A stretch of 6,599 nt of DNA. Source: Ktedonobacteraceae bacterium (lineage in GTDB: Bacteria; Chloroflexota; Ktedonobacteria; Ktedonobacterales; Ktedonobacteraceae). The DNA is taken from the NCBI GenBank assembly GCA_017354095.1, contig JAFMRP010000269.1:1-6599 (forward strand), in the 5' to 3' direction. A program made the position numbers and the translations under genes. Positions within the stretch are counted from its first letter, which is position 1. Each line of letters begins with the position of its first letter. The notes under the pieces were generated by a model. It saw nothing but the letters and a program-made list of their open reading frames with translations, was not told the DNA's origin and made no database searches. Below are positions 1 through 5,533 of the stretch, in pieces.

Positions 1-184
1 GCGCCTCCCAGATCTCCAGGAGATGTCCATCAGGGTCATGGAAGAAGGCCCGGATCTCATCGCTCCCATCGAAAGATGGGGTGAGAAAGGAGGCTCCGCG
101 AGAGCGGAGGACCTCGTAGGCAGCCGAGCAGTCAGGAACTCGAATGCTCAGTTCGCTGATGACGCTCTTATGGTCTAGAGACGG
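1..184 (-). pseudogene. C-terminal half of a VOC (glyoxalase-fold) protein, cut by the left edge and probably 5'-truncated
   Basis: Read on the minus strand, about 60 residues match the second half of a vicinal-oxygen-chelate module: a strand ELSIRVPD (near 133-156), a helix SAAYEVLRSRGA, and the closing hairpin FFHDPDGHLLEIWEA at 4-48, where the Glu of LEIW is the usual metal-ligand position. The frame runs off the window at base 1, and at most a few codons should be missing there. Upstream (right of about 184) the frame stays open to a stop near 308-310, but the residues there are not VOC-like. The only in-frame alternative start noticed is a GTG at 203-205, without a Shine-Dalgarno. The N-terminal module, or at least its first strand and helix, is absent. 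I read this as a truncated remnant; a genuine short protein or a frameshifted gene is less likely. It is a different gene from the intact VOC protein at 2771. Substrate cannot be told. Confidence 0.55.
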
Positions 185-272
185 CGGATTCCTCTGTCTC
201 GACACGCTTTTCGGGATTGGCTGCCTCTGGAAACTCTTCGGTGAGGATCGGTTCTGGTAACCAGGGACCCAT
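168..272 (-). pseudogene. Remnant of an ECF41/SigJ-type RNA polymerase sigma factor (inter-domain linker piece)
   Basis: A 34-residue open frame on the minus strand begins MGPWLPEPILTEEFPEA and ends at a TAA at 168-170. The GPWLPEP block is the signature of the linker between sigma regions 2 and 4 in ECF41 (SigJ-like) sigma factors, which carry a SnoaL-like C-terminal domain and regulate neighbouring oxidoreductase-type genes. Upstream the same frame has stops at 282-284 and 294-296, so region 2 is missing. Downstream the frame stops where region 4 should begin. What remains is therefore a fragment with no DNA-binding or core-binding domain. It lies directly downstream of an oxidoreductase gene on the same strand, a partnership known for ECF41 loci, so it probably marks a decayed regulator of that gene. 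A chance match is possible because the piece is short, but seven consecutive signature residues make that unlikely. Confidence 0.5.
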
Positions 273-293
273 CTCCTTTCGCCCCTATGGAAA

Positions 294-497
294 CTATGCC
301 AGGGTGTTCAGCCAGGTCGCGAGAGCGATACCAATCTCATCCGTTCTTTCTTCTAAAGTAGTAACGACATCTGCATATGCAGAGAAACGCTTCCAAAGCG
401 GGCGAAGGACGTGATCTGCTTCCCTGGCACCCGCAATGGAAGGAGCGGTGCTCTCTTCATTCAGGAGAGATGATGCGCCTGTTGCGAAGGGTGCCCT
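294..497 (-). pseudogene. Unassigned open frame without a start codon, overlapping the oxidoreductase 3' end
   Basis: From the stop at 498-500 to a TAG at 294-296 this minus-strand frame is open for 67 codons. The downstream part, about 45 residues including ADHVLRPLWKRFSAYADVV and ending ALATWLNTLA, has a helical, protein-like composition with balanced charges. There is no ATG and no Shine-Dalgarno. Its first 37 bases overlap the end of the oxidoreductase gene in another frame. It shares a frame with the sigma-factor remnant just downstream, two stop codons apart. I do not recognise the family. It may be the C-terminal end of a lost gene brought here by a deletion, or a decayed stretch. I give it low weight and would not call it an expressed protein. 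Confidence 0.2.
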
Positions 498-1711
498 TCA
501 AGGGTTCGCTTTTGAAGCTGTTGCTCATAGCGTCTCTTTCCCACCCACGAAAACATACCTGGAAAGCGCTGCTGCGCCAGCGTGGCTTTGACGACAAAGC
601 CCACGAACGCCTCGCGCGTGAAAGCACCCAACCGGCCCGTGATGTAGGGCAGCCTGGGCCTATCATCAGGAGTAAGCGGGAGGAATATCGCGTGGTTTTG
701 CCCCAGAGCAACAGCCTGGGCTACGTAGGCGAAGCTCAGCGGCTTAGGCGTCTTGCCAGCCAGTTCGGCACTCAAACAATCAGCCCCGTGAGCGGCCATG
801 ATCGATGCCGTGAAGGCGCTCATACGCACATGCGAGACTCCCGGATTCTCAACGGGCATGGCCGCGTCGCCAATCGCGTAGATCTCTCGGTGAGAGACCG
901 AATGCAGAAAGGGATCGACAAGGGCCTGATCATGCTCATTCACAGCCAGACCAGATTCTCTTGCCAAAGGCTGTACCACAAAGCCCGTCGTCCAGATGCA
1001 CAGATCGCAGCCGAGTTCACGCCCCCCTTCCAGGACCACGCTTTGCGCACGCACGGCACTCACCTCGCTCTGATCAACGATCTCGACGCCCAGGTTCACC
1101 AGTCTCTGCCGGAAAATGTCGGCCACGCTCTTGTCCCAGGAGCGAGCGAGCGCTCCCCGCGTCACCAGGCTGACCTTGATCTGAGGATAAACACTTGCCA
1201 CTTGTGTCGCGGTTTCGATGCCGGTGGCTCCTCCGCCACAGACCACCACCTGGCCGCCTCTTGCCGCAATGTCAGGGAGCCTTCCGCGCAAGGCTGAGGC
1301 TGAGAACGGTCCCTTTGCCGTGAGGGTGTAGGCATATTGTTCCACCCCAGGGACGTTTTGGCGGTCTGTCATACTCCCCAGTGCGTAGACCAGGTAATCG
1401 TACCCCAATTCATGCCGCTGCTGCTGCTGATCCAGAACCGTGACGCGGTGCTGGCTGGGATCAAGGCTGGTGACTCGTCCTTGAACAAACTGAACCTGCG
1501 TCTGGAGCAGAATCTGAGAAAACGGGCGGCTAAAGATGCGCTGATTGGTGGCAAACTCATGAAGCCTGGGGCGTATAGTGAAGGTGTCCACTTCATCGAC
1601 CAGGGTGATCTGCACAGACTCGCGGGCCACTTTGCCGGATAAGCGCAAGGTAAAGAGCAAGCCCGCAATCCCCGCACCAAGAACAAGAATACGTGTGGAC
1701 GGTTGTGTCAT
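461..1711 (-). CDS. NAD(P)H/FAD-dependent oxidoreductase, NDH-2-like (pyridine nucleotide-disulfide reductase fold)
   Basis: This 416-residue flavoprotein should transfer electrons from NAD(P)H through FAD to a quinone or another acceptor. It has two Rossmann dinucleotide motifs: GAGIAG at residues 12-17 for FAD and GGGATG at 159-164 for NAD(P)H. The closing FAD motif EIYAIGDAA lies at 276-284. No CxxC redox disulfide is seen, which points to the NDH-2-like branch rather than a disulfide reductase. No clear C-terminal membrane anchor is visible, so it is cytosolic or peripheral. The frame is open 60 codons further upstream, but the start at 1711 is preferred: MTQPSTRILVLGAG begins just before the first strand, and AGAAAGGAGG (1718-1727) ends 6 bases before the ATG. 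It lies 145 bases downstream of the nitroreductase-like gene on the same strand. A TATAAT on the minus strand at 1787-1792 could start its transcription independently. Its partner acceptor is unknown. Confidence 0.85.
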   Translation of the reverse strand: MTQPSTRILVLGAGIAGLLFTLRLSGKVARESVQITLVDEVDTFTIRPRLHEFATNQRIFSRPFSQILLQTQVQFVQGRVTSLDPSQHRVTVLDQQQQRHELGYDYLVYALGSMTDRQNVPGVEQYAYTLTAKGPFSASALRGRLPDIAARGGQVVVCGGGATGIETATQVASVYPQIKVSLVTRGALARSWDKSVADIFRQRLVNLGVEIVDQSEVSAVRAQSVVLEGGRELGCDLCIWTTGFVVQPLARESGLAVNEHDQALVDPFLHSVSHREIYAIGDAAMPVENPGVSHVRMSAFTASIMAAHGADCLSAELAGKTPKPLSFAYVAQAVALGQNHAIFLPLTPDDRPRLPYITGRLGAFTREAFVGFVVKATLAQQRFPGMFSWVGKRRYEQQLQKRTLEGHPSQQAHHLS

Positions 1712-1724
1712 GACCGTCCTCCTT

Positions 1725-1792
1725 TCTCTTACTAAATCTCTTACTGAAAATGTGCTCAGACTCATTCTTTGAGCAGAGGTGTTGACATTATA
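1725..1792 (-). promoter_or_regulatory. Leader of the oxidoreductase gene: -10-like TATAAT, inverted repeat and 12-base tandem repeat
   Basis: On the minus strand a perfect TATAAT occupies 1792-1787, about 75 bases before the ATG at 1711. No hexamer at 15-19 bases upstream resembles TTGACA well, so the promoter call is tentative. Downstream of it an inverted repeat pairs TGCTCA (1753-1758) with TGAGCA (1770-1775) around 11 bases. Next, a tandem pair of 12-base units (plus strand TCTCTTACTAAA at 1725-1736 and TCTCTTACTGAA at 1737-1748) matches at 11 of 12 positions. The first unit overlaps the purine-rich Shine-Dalgarno stretch. These could be binding sites of a regulator or of the lost ECF sigma factor, but nothing seen here decides it. 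Confidence 0.3.
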
Positions 1793-1856
1793 ACTACCAT
1801 ACTTAATTACATCTTGTCTGCCGATGACGACCATACATGCTTTGTTCGCGCCTGCA

Positions 1857-2303
1857 CTATTTCCTTTCCAACAGAAACACAGGACGGCCAACTAACGCAT
1901 GCTCAAACTCCTCAAGGGAAGAGTCCGCAGTGACGCCATAGACTTTCGCGAAGGGGTGGCCGTTCTTGATTTCTTCGCGTAAAATGGGGGCCGCTTCCTC
2001 AGGTGACAGTTCTCTTGCCGTGACCGTTTCAGAATAACGATCACGCGTGAGGATGGCCTCGCCCGCTGCCCGGAGATTGAGCACCCAATCCCCTACTCCC
2101 TGACAAGCTACATAGCGCTTCCCATGGCGCTCCCATAGAGCGAGTGGGACGGTACGCGGCTGCCCGCTTTTGCGCCCACGAATCGTGAGCAGGTAGATGC
2201 GGTAACTCCCGAAGCCGACGAACTGGAAGCCTGCGCGCAGCAGAGTCGTTGACAGAACATTTGCCATGCGTACAAACAGAGGAGCATGATATGTTTTTGC
2301 CAT
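1857..2303 (-). CDS. Deazaflavin (F420)-dependent nitroreductase-family protein (Ddn-like)
   Basis: This 148-residue protein matches the small split-barrel family that includes mycobacterial Ddn (about 150 residues), members of which use reduced cofactor F420 to reduce quinones, nitro compounds or other electrophiles. The family core is clear: LTIRGRKSGQPRTVPL at residues 39-54, the basic/Ser-rich loop that holds the F420 phosphate tail, followed by WVLNLRAAGEA at 73-83, equivalent to the WxxNLxAxP block. The C-terminal half ends in RPVFLLERK, the usual last strand. Start at 2303 is supported by GAAGGA shortly before the ATG. It is the first gene of a possible minus-strand unit with the oxidoreductase. 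About 50 bases upstream of its start lies a palindrome cluster that is a good operator candidate. Some family members bind FMN or heme instead of F420, so the cofactor is inferred. The substrate is unknown. Confidence 0.85.
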   Translation of the reverse strand: MAKTYHAPLFVRMANVLSTTLLRAGFQFVGFGSYRIYLLTIRGRKSGQPRTVPLALWERHGKRYVACQGVGDWVLNLRAAGEAILTRDRYSETVTARELSPEEAAPILREEIKNGHPFAKVYGVTADSSLEEFEHALVGRPVFLLERK

Positions 2304-2337
2304 AATTTCCTTCTCATTCTAGGATAGAGACATTGTC

Positions 2338-2366
2338 GTGATGATTACTACTTGTGATCATCACAA
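2338..2366. promoter_or_regulatory. Palindrome cluster upstream of the nitroreductase-like gene (operator candidate)
   Basis: A perfect 15-base palindrome, TTGTGATCATCACAA (7-base arms, one central base), lies at 2352-2366. A third copy of the half-site, GTGATGAT at 2338-2345, precedes it, so the region also forms an 11-base inverted repeat: GTGATGATTAC at 2338-2348 with GTGATCATCAC at 2354-2364, one mismatch, 5-base spacer. There is no T-run, so it is not an intrinsic terminator. At 35-63 bases upstream of the start at 2303 it sits where a promoter and repressor site are expected. No clear -35/-10 pair was found for this gene. TetR, MarR and GntR regulators use sites of this shape; which one applies cannot be told. 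Confidence 0.5.
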
Positions 2367-2695
2367 AGAAAGAGGGTTGAACAGTCTGATTTGGGACAGC
2401 TTTCCTGGCTGATTCTGTCCACGCCGGACCTATCGCACGTCCATTGTTGCAGTATTTTTCTTCTTCATCGAGACTCTTTTACTCAGACAAGCGACAAAAT
2501 GATGCGACGAAGTTGCGAGAGCCGCCGCTTTCCTCGCATCGGATGAGAGTAGTTTTGTCAACGGAACCGAATTGTTCGCTGATGGAGGACAAGCACAAAT
2601 CTAAGTGATCCTGGTCGCAGGTGTCTCGCTGAAATACCCGCGATGTGTTTTCCCTTGCCGCTTGATTATTTGACCGGCTCTCTCGCAGTATTGCA
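2367..2695. other. Non-coding part of the divergent intergenic region
   Basis: Together with the flanking palindromes this makes 461 to 467 bases between two divergent genes. A minus-strand frame of 90 codons crosses it (2479-2751), but it starts at a GTG inside the operator palindrome, lacks a Shine-Dalgarno, shows no third-position codon bias, and resembles no family I know. I see no tRNA, riboswitch or terminator. The base composition is less GC-rich than in the right-hand genes. Confidence 0.5.
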
Positions 2696-2724
2696 TTGCC
2701 AATCGTAATCTGGTGTGCGATACT
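2696..2724 (+). promoter_or_regulatory. Promoter of the VOC-FIST operon
   Basis: TTGCCA at 2696-2701 (5 of 6 to TTGACA), a 17-base spacer, and GATACT at 2719-2724 (4 of 6 to TATAAT) preceded directly by TGC, an extended -10. Transcription would begin near 2731, about 40 bases before the start codon at 2771. An inverted repeat covers its -10 element and start point. Confidence 0.5.
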
Positions 2725-2751
2725 ACGGTGGTCAATAGCAGTATCACACAC
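2713..2751. promoter_or_regulatory. 12-base inverted repeat over the VOC-FIST promoter (operator candidate)
   Basis: The left arm GTGTGCGATACT (2713-2724) pairs with AGTATCACACAC (2740-2751) at 11 of 12 positions; the exception is C2718 opposite A2746. A 15-base spacer separates the arms. The left arm contains the whole -10 hexamer and its TG extension, and the right arm lies in the early transcribed region. Because transcription would start within the spacer, the repeat cannot fold as a full RNA hairpin, so a DNA-bound repressor is the simpler reading. Confidence 0.5.
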
Positions 2752-2770
2752 GCGCTAAGGAGAGATGTGC

Positions 2771-3169
2771 ATGAAAAAGGTCGTAGGTATCTCTGAAATT
2801 GTGCTCTGGACGGCAGACAAAGAGCGCGCTTTACGCTTTTACCGTGACCTGGTCGGGCTGGAGGTCATATCGCCGCCAACGCTGCCCAACACCTTCTTGA
2901 AGGTGGGAGACGGCCATGCTGGCATACCTCAAATGATCGTGCTGGTGCCAAAATCGGAGGAGGTCAGGGCCCAACCTTCTGGCTATCAGCTCCATCATAT
3001 GGCGCTGGAGCTGCCCGAGGAAGAATTTGAGGCCCAGCACGCCGCCCTGGTGGCGGCTGGCTATCAGCCGCGTAGTGGCAAGCATCCTGTACTTGCCAGT
3101 CGCACCATGTACGTTGATGATCCTGATGGCAACGAAGTCGAGTTCATTTGCCGCGCTCCCGCTTCGTGA
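2771..3169 (+). CDS. VOC-family (glyoxalase/bleomycin-resistance fold) protein
   Basis: This is a 132-residue single-chain protein with two beta-alpha-beta-beta-beta modules. Module one runs from ISEIVLWTADKERALRFYRD to VGLEV (residues 7-32); module two starts at YQLHHMALEL (72-81) and closes with the hallmark DPDGNEVEF (117-125). His75/His76 and Glu122/Glu124 are candidate metal ligands in module two. In module one the usual first-strand His is Glu9 (SEIVL), and no matching Glu is seen at the end of that module, so the metal site may be atypical. Family members act as glyoxalases, dioxygenases, antibiotic-binding or thiol-transferring enzymes; the substrate cannot be told. ATGs exist at 2765 and 2771. 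The Shine-Dalgarno AAGGAG (2757-2762) is only 2 bases from the first and 8 from the second, which decides for 2771. The FIST gene follows after 43 bases, in one likely operon. Confidence 0.8.
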   Translation: MKKVVGISEIVLWTADKERALRFYRDLVGLEVISPPTLPNTFLKVGDGHAGIPQMIVLVPKSEEVRAQPSGYQLHHMALELPEEEFEAQHAALVAAGYQPRSGKHPVLASRTMYVDDPDGNEVEFICRAPAS

Positions 3170-3212
3170 AACTGCTATACGTCTCCCCATGGCGAGCGGG
3201 AAGGAGGAGAGT

Positions 3213-4412
3213 ATGGAAGAGCATGTACCGTCCGTACGGGCTGCGGTGGTGGCGCACGCGCGTTGGGAACTGGCGTTGGAAAATATTCTGGCACGCATCG
3301 GCAAGCATGCCCCGGTAGACCTGATTGTGCTGTTTGCCAGCGGGGCCTATGCTGACTACTTTCCCGCGATCATACGTACAGTACGGCACGAAATGGGCTC
3401 ACCTGTACTCATTGGCTGCTCCAGCTATGGGGTAATCGGTTCAGGAGTGGAGCTGGAAGATGTGCCGGCACTCTCATTACTGGCGCTTTCGCTACCTGGA
3501 GCCAGTCTACACGCCGCGCGCTTTACGCAAGAGATGCTAGAGCAATGCCCACAGCCGTCACAGTGGCGAGATTATACAAAATTGCCTCTGGACGATATCA
3601 ACGCCTGGCTCATCTTTGCCGACCCGTTTCGCCTGGACTGCGAAGAGCTGATCGATGAGCTGGCTGCGGCTTATCCCGGCGTACCGATGCTGGGGGGGCT
3701 GGCCTCGGGCGATCTCTCGGAGCAGCGTACTTATGTCTTTCTGAATGATGAAGTCTATGGGGATGGCGGCGTGGGCCTGGCAATTGGTGGAGATTACACG
3801 CTATTGCCCCTGGTTTCGCAGGGCTGCGAGCCGATTGGCAAGCCGTGGATCATTACCGACGCGCACCCGGATGGTCTGATCCTGGCCATCTCGAACCGCC
3901 CGGCCTACGACGTGCTATTGGACACCATCGACGCGCTGACGCCGGGGGAGCAGAGACGGGCCTGGCGCAATTTGCTGATCGGCCTGGCGGCCAACGAGTA
4001 TTATGAAACGTTTACCCGTGGCTGTTTTCTCATTCGCACACTGCTGGGTGTCGAACGTGGCACACGCGGACTCGTGGTCAGCGCCACGCCGCGCATCGGG
4101 CAGACAATCCAGTTTCAAGTACGTGATCCCGCCGCCGCCGACCTGGATTTCAAGGAGATTCTACGGCGGGTACATAATCAACTGGGTGAGGAGCACCGTC
4201 CGGTTGCCGGCGTGCTCTGCAGTTGCAATGGTCGCGGCATTGGTATGTTTGGCGTCCCCAGCCATGACGCGAAGTTGATCGCGCGAGAACTGGGGCCACT
4301 GCCCCTGACGGGGCTATTCTGCAACGGAGAGATCGGCCCAGTGGGGAAGCGACCCTTCCTGCATGGCTTTACAGCAAGCCTGGCACTCCTCATGCAGCGA
4401 GACAACGGCTAA
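3213..4412 (+). CDS. FIST-domain (FIST N + FIST C) sensory protein, stand-alone
   Basis: This 399-residue protein consists of the two FIST domains only. FIST N covers about residues 10-225, with GCSSYGVIGSG (68-78), the ELEDVPALSLL stretch after it, and GGLASGD (161-167). FIST C covers about 226-395, opened by NRPAYDVL, with VLCSCNGRG (334-342), and GLFCNGEIGPVG (367-378), then HGFTASLALL. FIST domains are thought to bind small ligands such as amino acids and usually sit beside kinase, cyclic-di-GMP or chemotaxis output domains. Here no output domain, signal peptide or membrane helix is seen, so it is cytoplasmic and must act through a partner. Several cysteines (Cys337, Cys339, Cys370) fall inside conserved blocks. 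The frame is open upstream to 3027, but AGGAGG (3202-3207) five bases before the ATG at 3213, and overlap with the VOC gene otherwise, decide the start. Confidence 0.85.
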   Translation: MEEHVPSVRAAVVAHARWELALENILARIGKHAPVDLIVLFASGAYADYFPAIIRTVRHEMGSPVLIGCSSYGVIGSGVELEDVPALSLLALSLPGASLHAARFTQEMLEQCPQPSQWRDYTKLPLDDINAWLIFADPFRLDCEELIDELAAAYPGVPMLGGLASGDLSEQRTYVFLNDEVYGDGGVGLAIGGDYTLLPLVSQGCEPIGKPWIITDAHPDGLILAISNRPAYDVLLDTIDALTPGEQRRAWRNLLIGLAANEYYETFTRGCFLIRTLLGVERGTRGLVVSATPRIGQTIQFQVRDPAAADLDFKEILRRVHNQLGEEHRPVAGVLCSCNGRGIGMFGVPSHDAKLIARELGPLPLTGLFCNGEIGPVGKRPFLHGFTASLALLMQRDNG

Positions 4413-4423
4413 GTGGATGCCAC

Positions 4424-4452
4424 TCGACTCCCAGGAAAAACTCTGATATAAT
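4424..4452 (+). promoter_or_regulatory. ruvB promoter (extended -10)
   Basis: A perfect TATAAT at 4447-4452 carries a TGA extension (4444-4446). TCGACT at 4424-4429 lies 17 bases upstream and matches TTGACA at four positions. Transcription would start near 4459, giving a leader of about 40 bases before the ATG at 4499. It begins just 12 bases after the FIST stop codon, so ruvB can be transcribed independently of the upstream pair. Confidence 0.6.
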
Positions 4453-4467
4453 GAAACCAGCATTGTA

Positions 4468-4479
4468 GAACACTAGTTT
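4468..4479. promoter_or_regulatory. LexA/SOS-box-like site in the ruvB leader
   Basis: GAACACTAGTTT fits the Gram-positive LexA consensus GAAC-N4-GTTC at seven of eight fixed positions (last C replaced by T). It lies about 10-20 bases after the predicted transcription start and 19 bases before the start codon, a place where LexA would block transcription. It is nested in a longer inverted repeat, ATGAAAC (4451-4457) with GTTTCAT (4476-4482). ruvB is a classical SOS gene in many bacteria, which raises the prior. The binding motif of this organism's LexA is not known from the window. Confidence 0.4.
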
Positions 4480-4498
4480 CATGCAGGGAGCGTAACTC

Positions 4499-5533
4499 AT
4501 GACGGAGCGCCTCATTTCGCCGCAGATGAGCGAAGAGGAACAGATTATTGAGGGAAGCCTGCGCCCTCGTCACCTGGCGGAATATATCGGGCAGGAGAAA
4601 ATTAAAGGGAACCTGAGCATCCTCCTGGAAGCCGCGCGCCAGCGCAATGAAGCGGTCGACCATGTATTGCTCTATGGCCCTCCTGGGCTGGGCAAAACCA
4701 CCCTCTGCAACATCATCGCCGCCGAAATGGGCGTCAACCTGCGCACAACGTCAGGGCCGGCGATTGAGCACGCAGGCGACCTGGCTGCCATTCTAACCAG
4801 CCTGCAGCCTGGAGAGGTGCTTTTTATTGACGAGATTCACAGGCTGGCACGCGCAGTGGAGGAGCGCCTCTACTCGGCGATGGAGGACTTTGCTCTTGAT
4901 GTCATGATCGGCAAGGGGCCGAGCGCCCGCTCGCTGCGCCTCTCACTGCCCCCTTTCACCGTCGTAGGCGCAACAACACGCGTCGGCTCGATGACGGCCC
5001 CACTGCGTGACCGCTTTGGTGCCATCTATCGCATGGAATATTATGATAAAGAGGCGCTGAATAAGATCCTGCACCGCTCGGCACGTATTTTGAAAGTGCC
5101 AGTAGAGGAAGACGGCATCGAAGAAATTGGCGGGCGCGCACGAGGCACGCCGCGTATCGTCAACCGCCTGCTCAAGCGCGTGCGCGACTACGCCCAGGTA
5201 CGCGCGGACGGCGTTATTACCAGGGAGGTCGCCAGAGCAGCGCTAGAAGCAATGGAGATTGATGAGCTGGGGCTGGACCAGACCGACCGCAACATGCTGC
5301 TCACAATCATCCAGAAGTTTAATGGAGGCCCGGTAGGCCTCGATACGCTGGCTGCGAGCACCAGCGAAGATGCCTATACCATTGAAGATGTATATGAGCC
5401 GTACCTGCTACAACTGGGCTTTATCGCGCGTACCCCTCGCGGGCGCGTAGCCCTGCAGGCCGCATACCAGCACCTGGAGGTAACGCCGCCAGGAGGAGGA
5501 AACGGACCCGGTTTGTGGACGACATTACCTTGA
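4499..5533 (+). CDS. ruvB: Holliday junction branch-migration ATPase RuvB
   Basis: RuvB is the hexameric AAA+ motor that, with RuvA, drives branch migration of Holliday junctions during recombinational repair; RuvC then cuts the junction. The 344 residues are full length for the family. Seen in order: Walker A GPPGLGKTT (60-68), Walker B LFIDEIHR (108-115), sensor 1 in VVGATTR (155-161), the arginine-finger block PLRDRFG (168-174), sensor 2 in RGTPRIVNRLL (215-225), and the C-terminal DNA-binding winged helix with FNGGPVGLDTLA (274-285) and EDVYEPYLLQLGFI (296-309). AGGGAG at 4485-4490 lies eight bases before the ATG. Its own extended -10 promoter and a LexA-like site precede it. Its 3' end overlaps queA, as ruvB and queA often neighbour each other in bacteria. 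ruvA and ruvC are not in this window. Confidence 0.97.
   Translation: MTERLISPQMSEEEQIIEGSLRPRHLAEYIGQEKIKGNLSILLEAARQRNEAVDHVLLYGPPGLGKTTLCNIIAAEMGVNLRTTSGPAIEHAGDLAAILTSLQPGEVLFIDEIHRLARAVEERLYSAMEDFALDVMIGKGPSARSLRLSLPPFTVVGATTRVGSMTAPLRDRFGAIYRMEYYDKEALNKILHRSARILKVPVEEDGIEEIGGRARGTPRIVNRLLKRVRDYAQVRADGVITREVARAALEAMEIDELGLDQTDRNMLLTIIQKFNGGPVGLDTLAASTSEDAYTIEDVYEPYLLQLGFIARTPRGRVALQAAYQHLEVTPPGGGNGPGLWTTLP

Noticed and set aside
377..1297. Plus-strand open frame of 306 codons
   Set aside because: It lies antisense to the oxidoreductase, which has two dinucleotide motifs and a strong Shine-Dalgarno; the plus-strand translation resembles no protein family.
1782..1787. Perfect TTGACA on the plus strand
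   Set aside because: No acceptable -10 lies 15-19 bases downstream and no plus-strand gene follows; it overlaps the minus-strand TATAAT by one base only.
1712..1891. Extension of the oxidoreductase by 60 residues at its N terminus
   Set aside because: The added residues precede the first Rossmann strand without any domain, run into the upstream gene, and lack a Shine-Dalgarno, unlike the start at 1711.
2479..2751. Minus-strand frame of 90 codons in the intergenic region
   Set aside because: It starts with GTG inside the operator palindrome, lacks a Shine-Dalgarno, shows no codon bias and has no recognisable motif.
3027..3212. Upstream extension of the FIST reading frame
   Set aside because: It overlaps the VOC gene in another frame, the translation is not FIST-like, and AGGAGG sits five bases before the ATG at 3213.
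4412..4424. Small hairpin (AGTGG / CCACT) after the FIST stop codon as a terminator
   Set aside because: The stem is only five base pairs with a three-base loop and no T-run follows.
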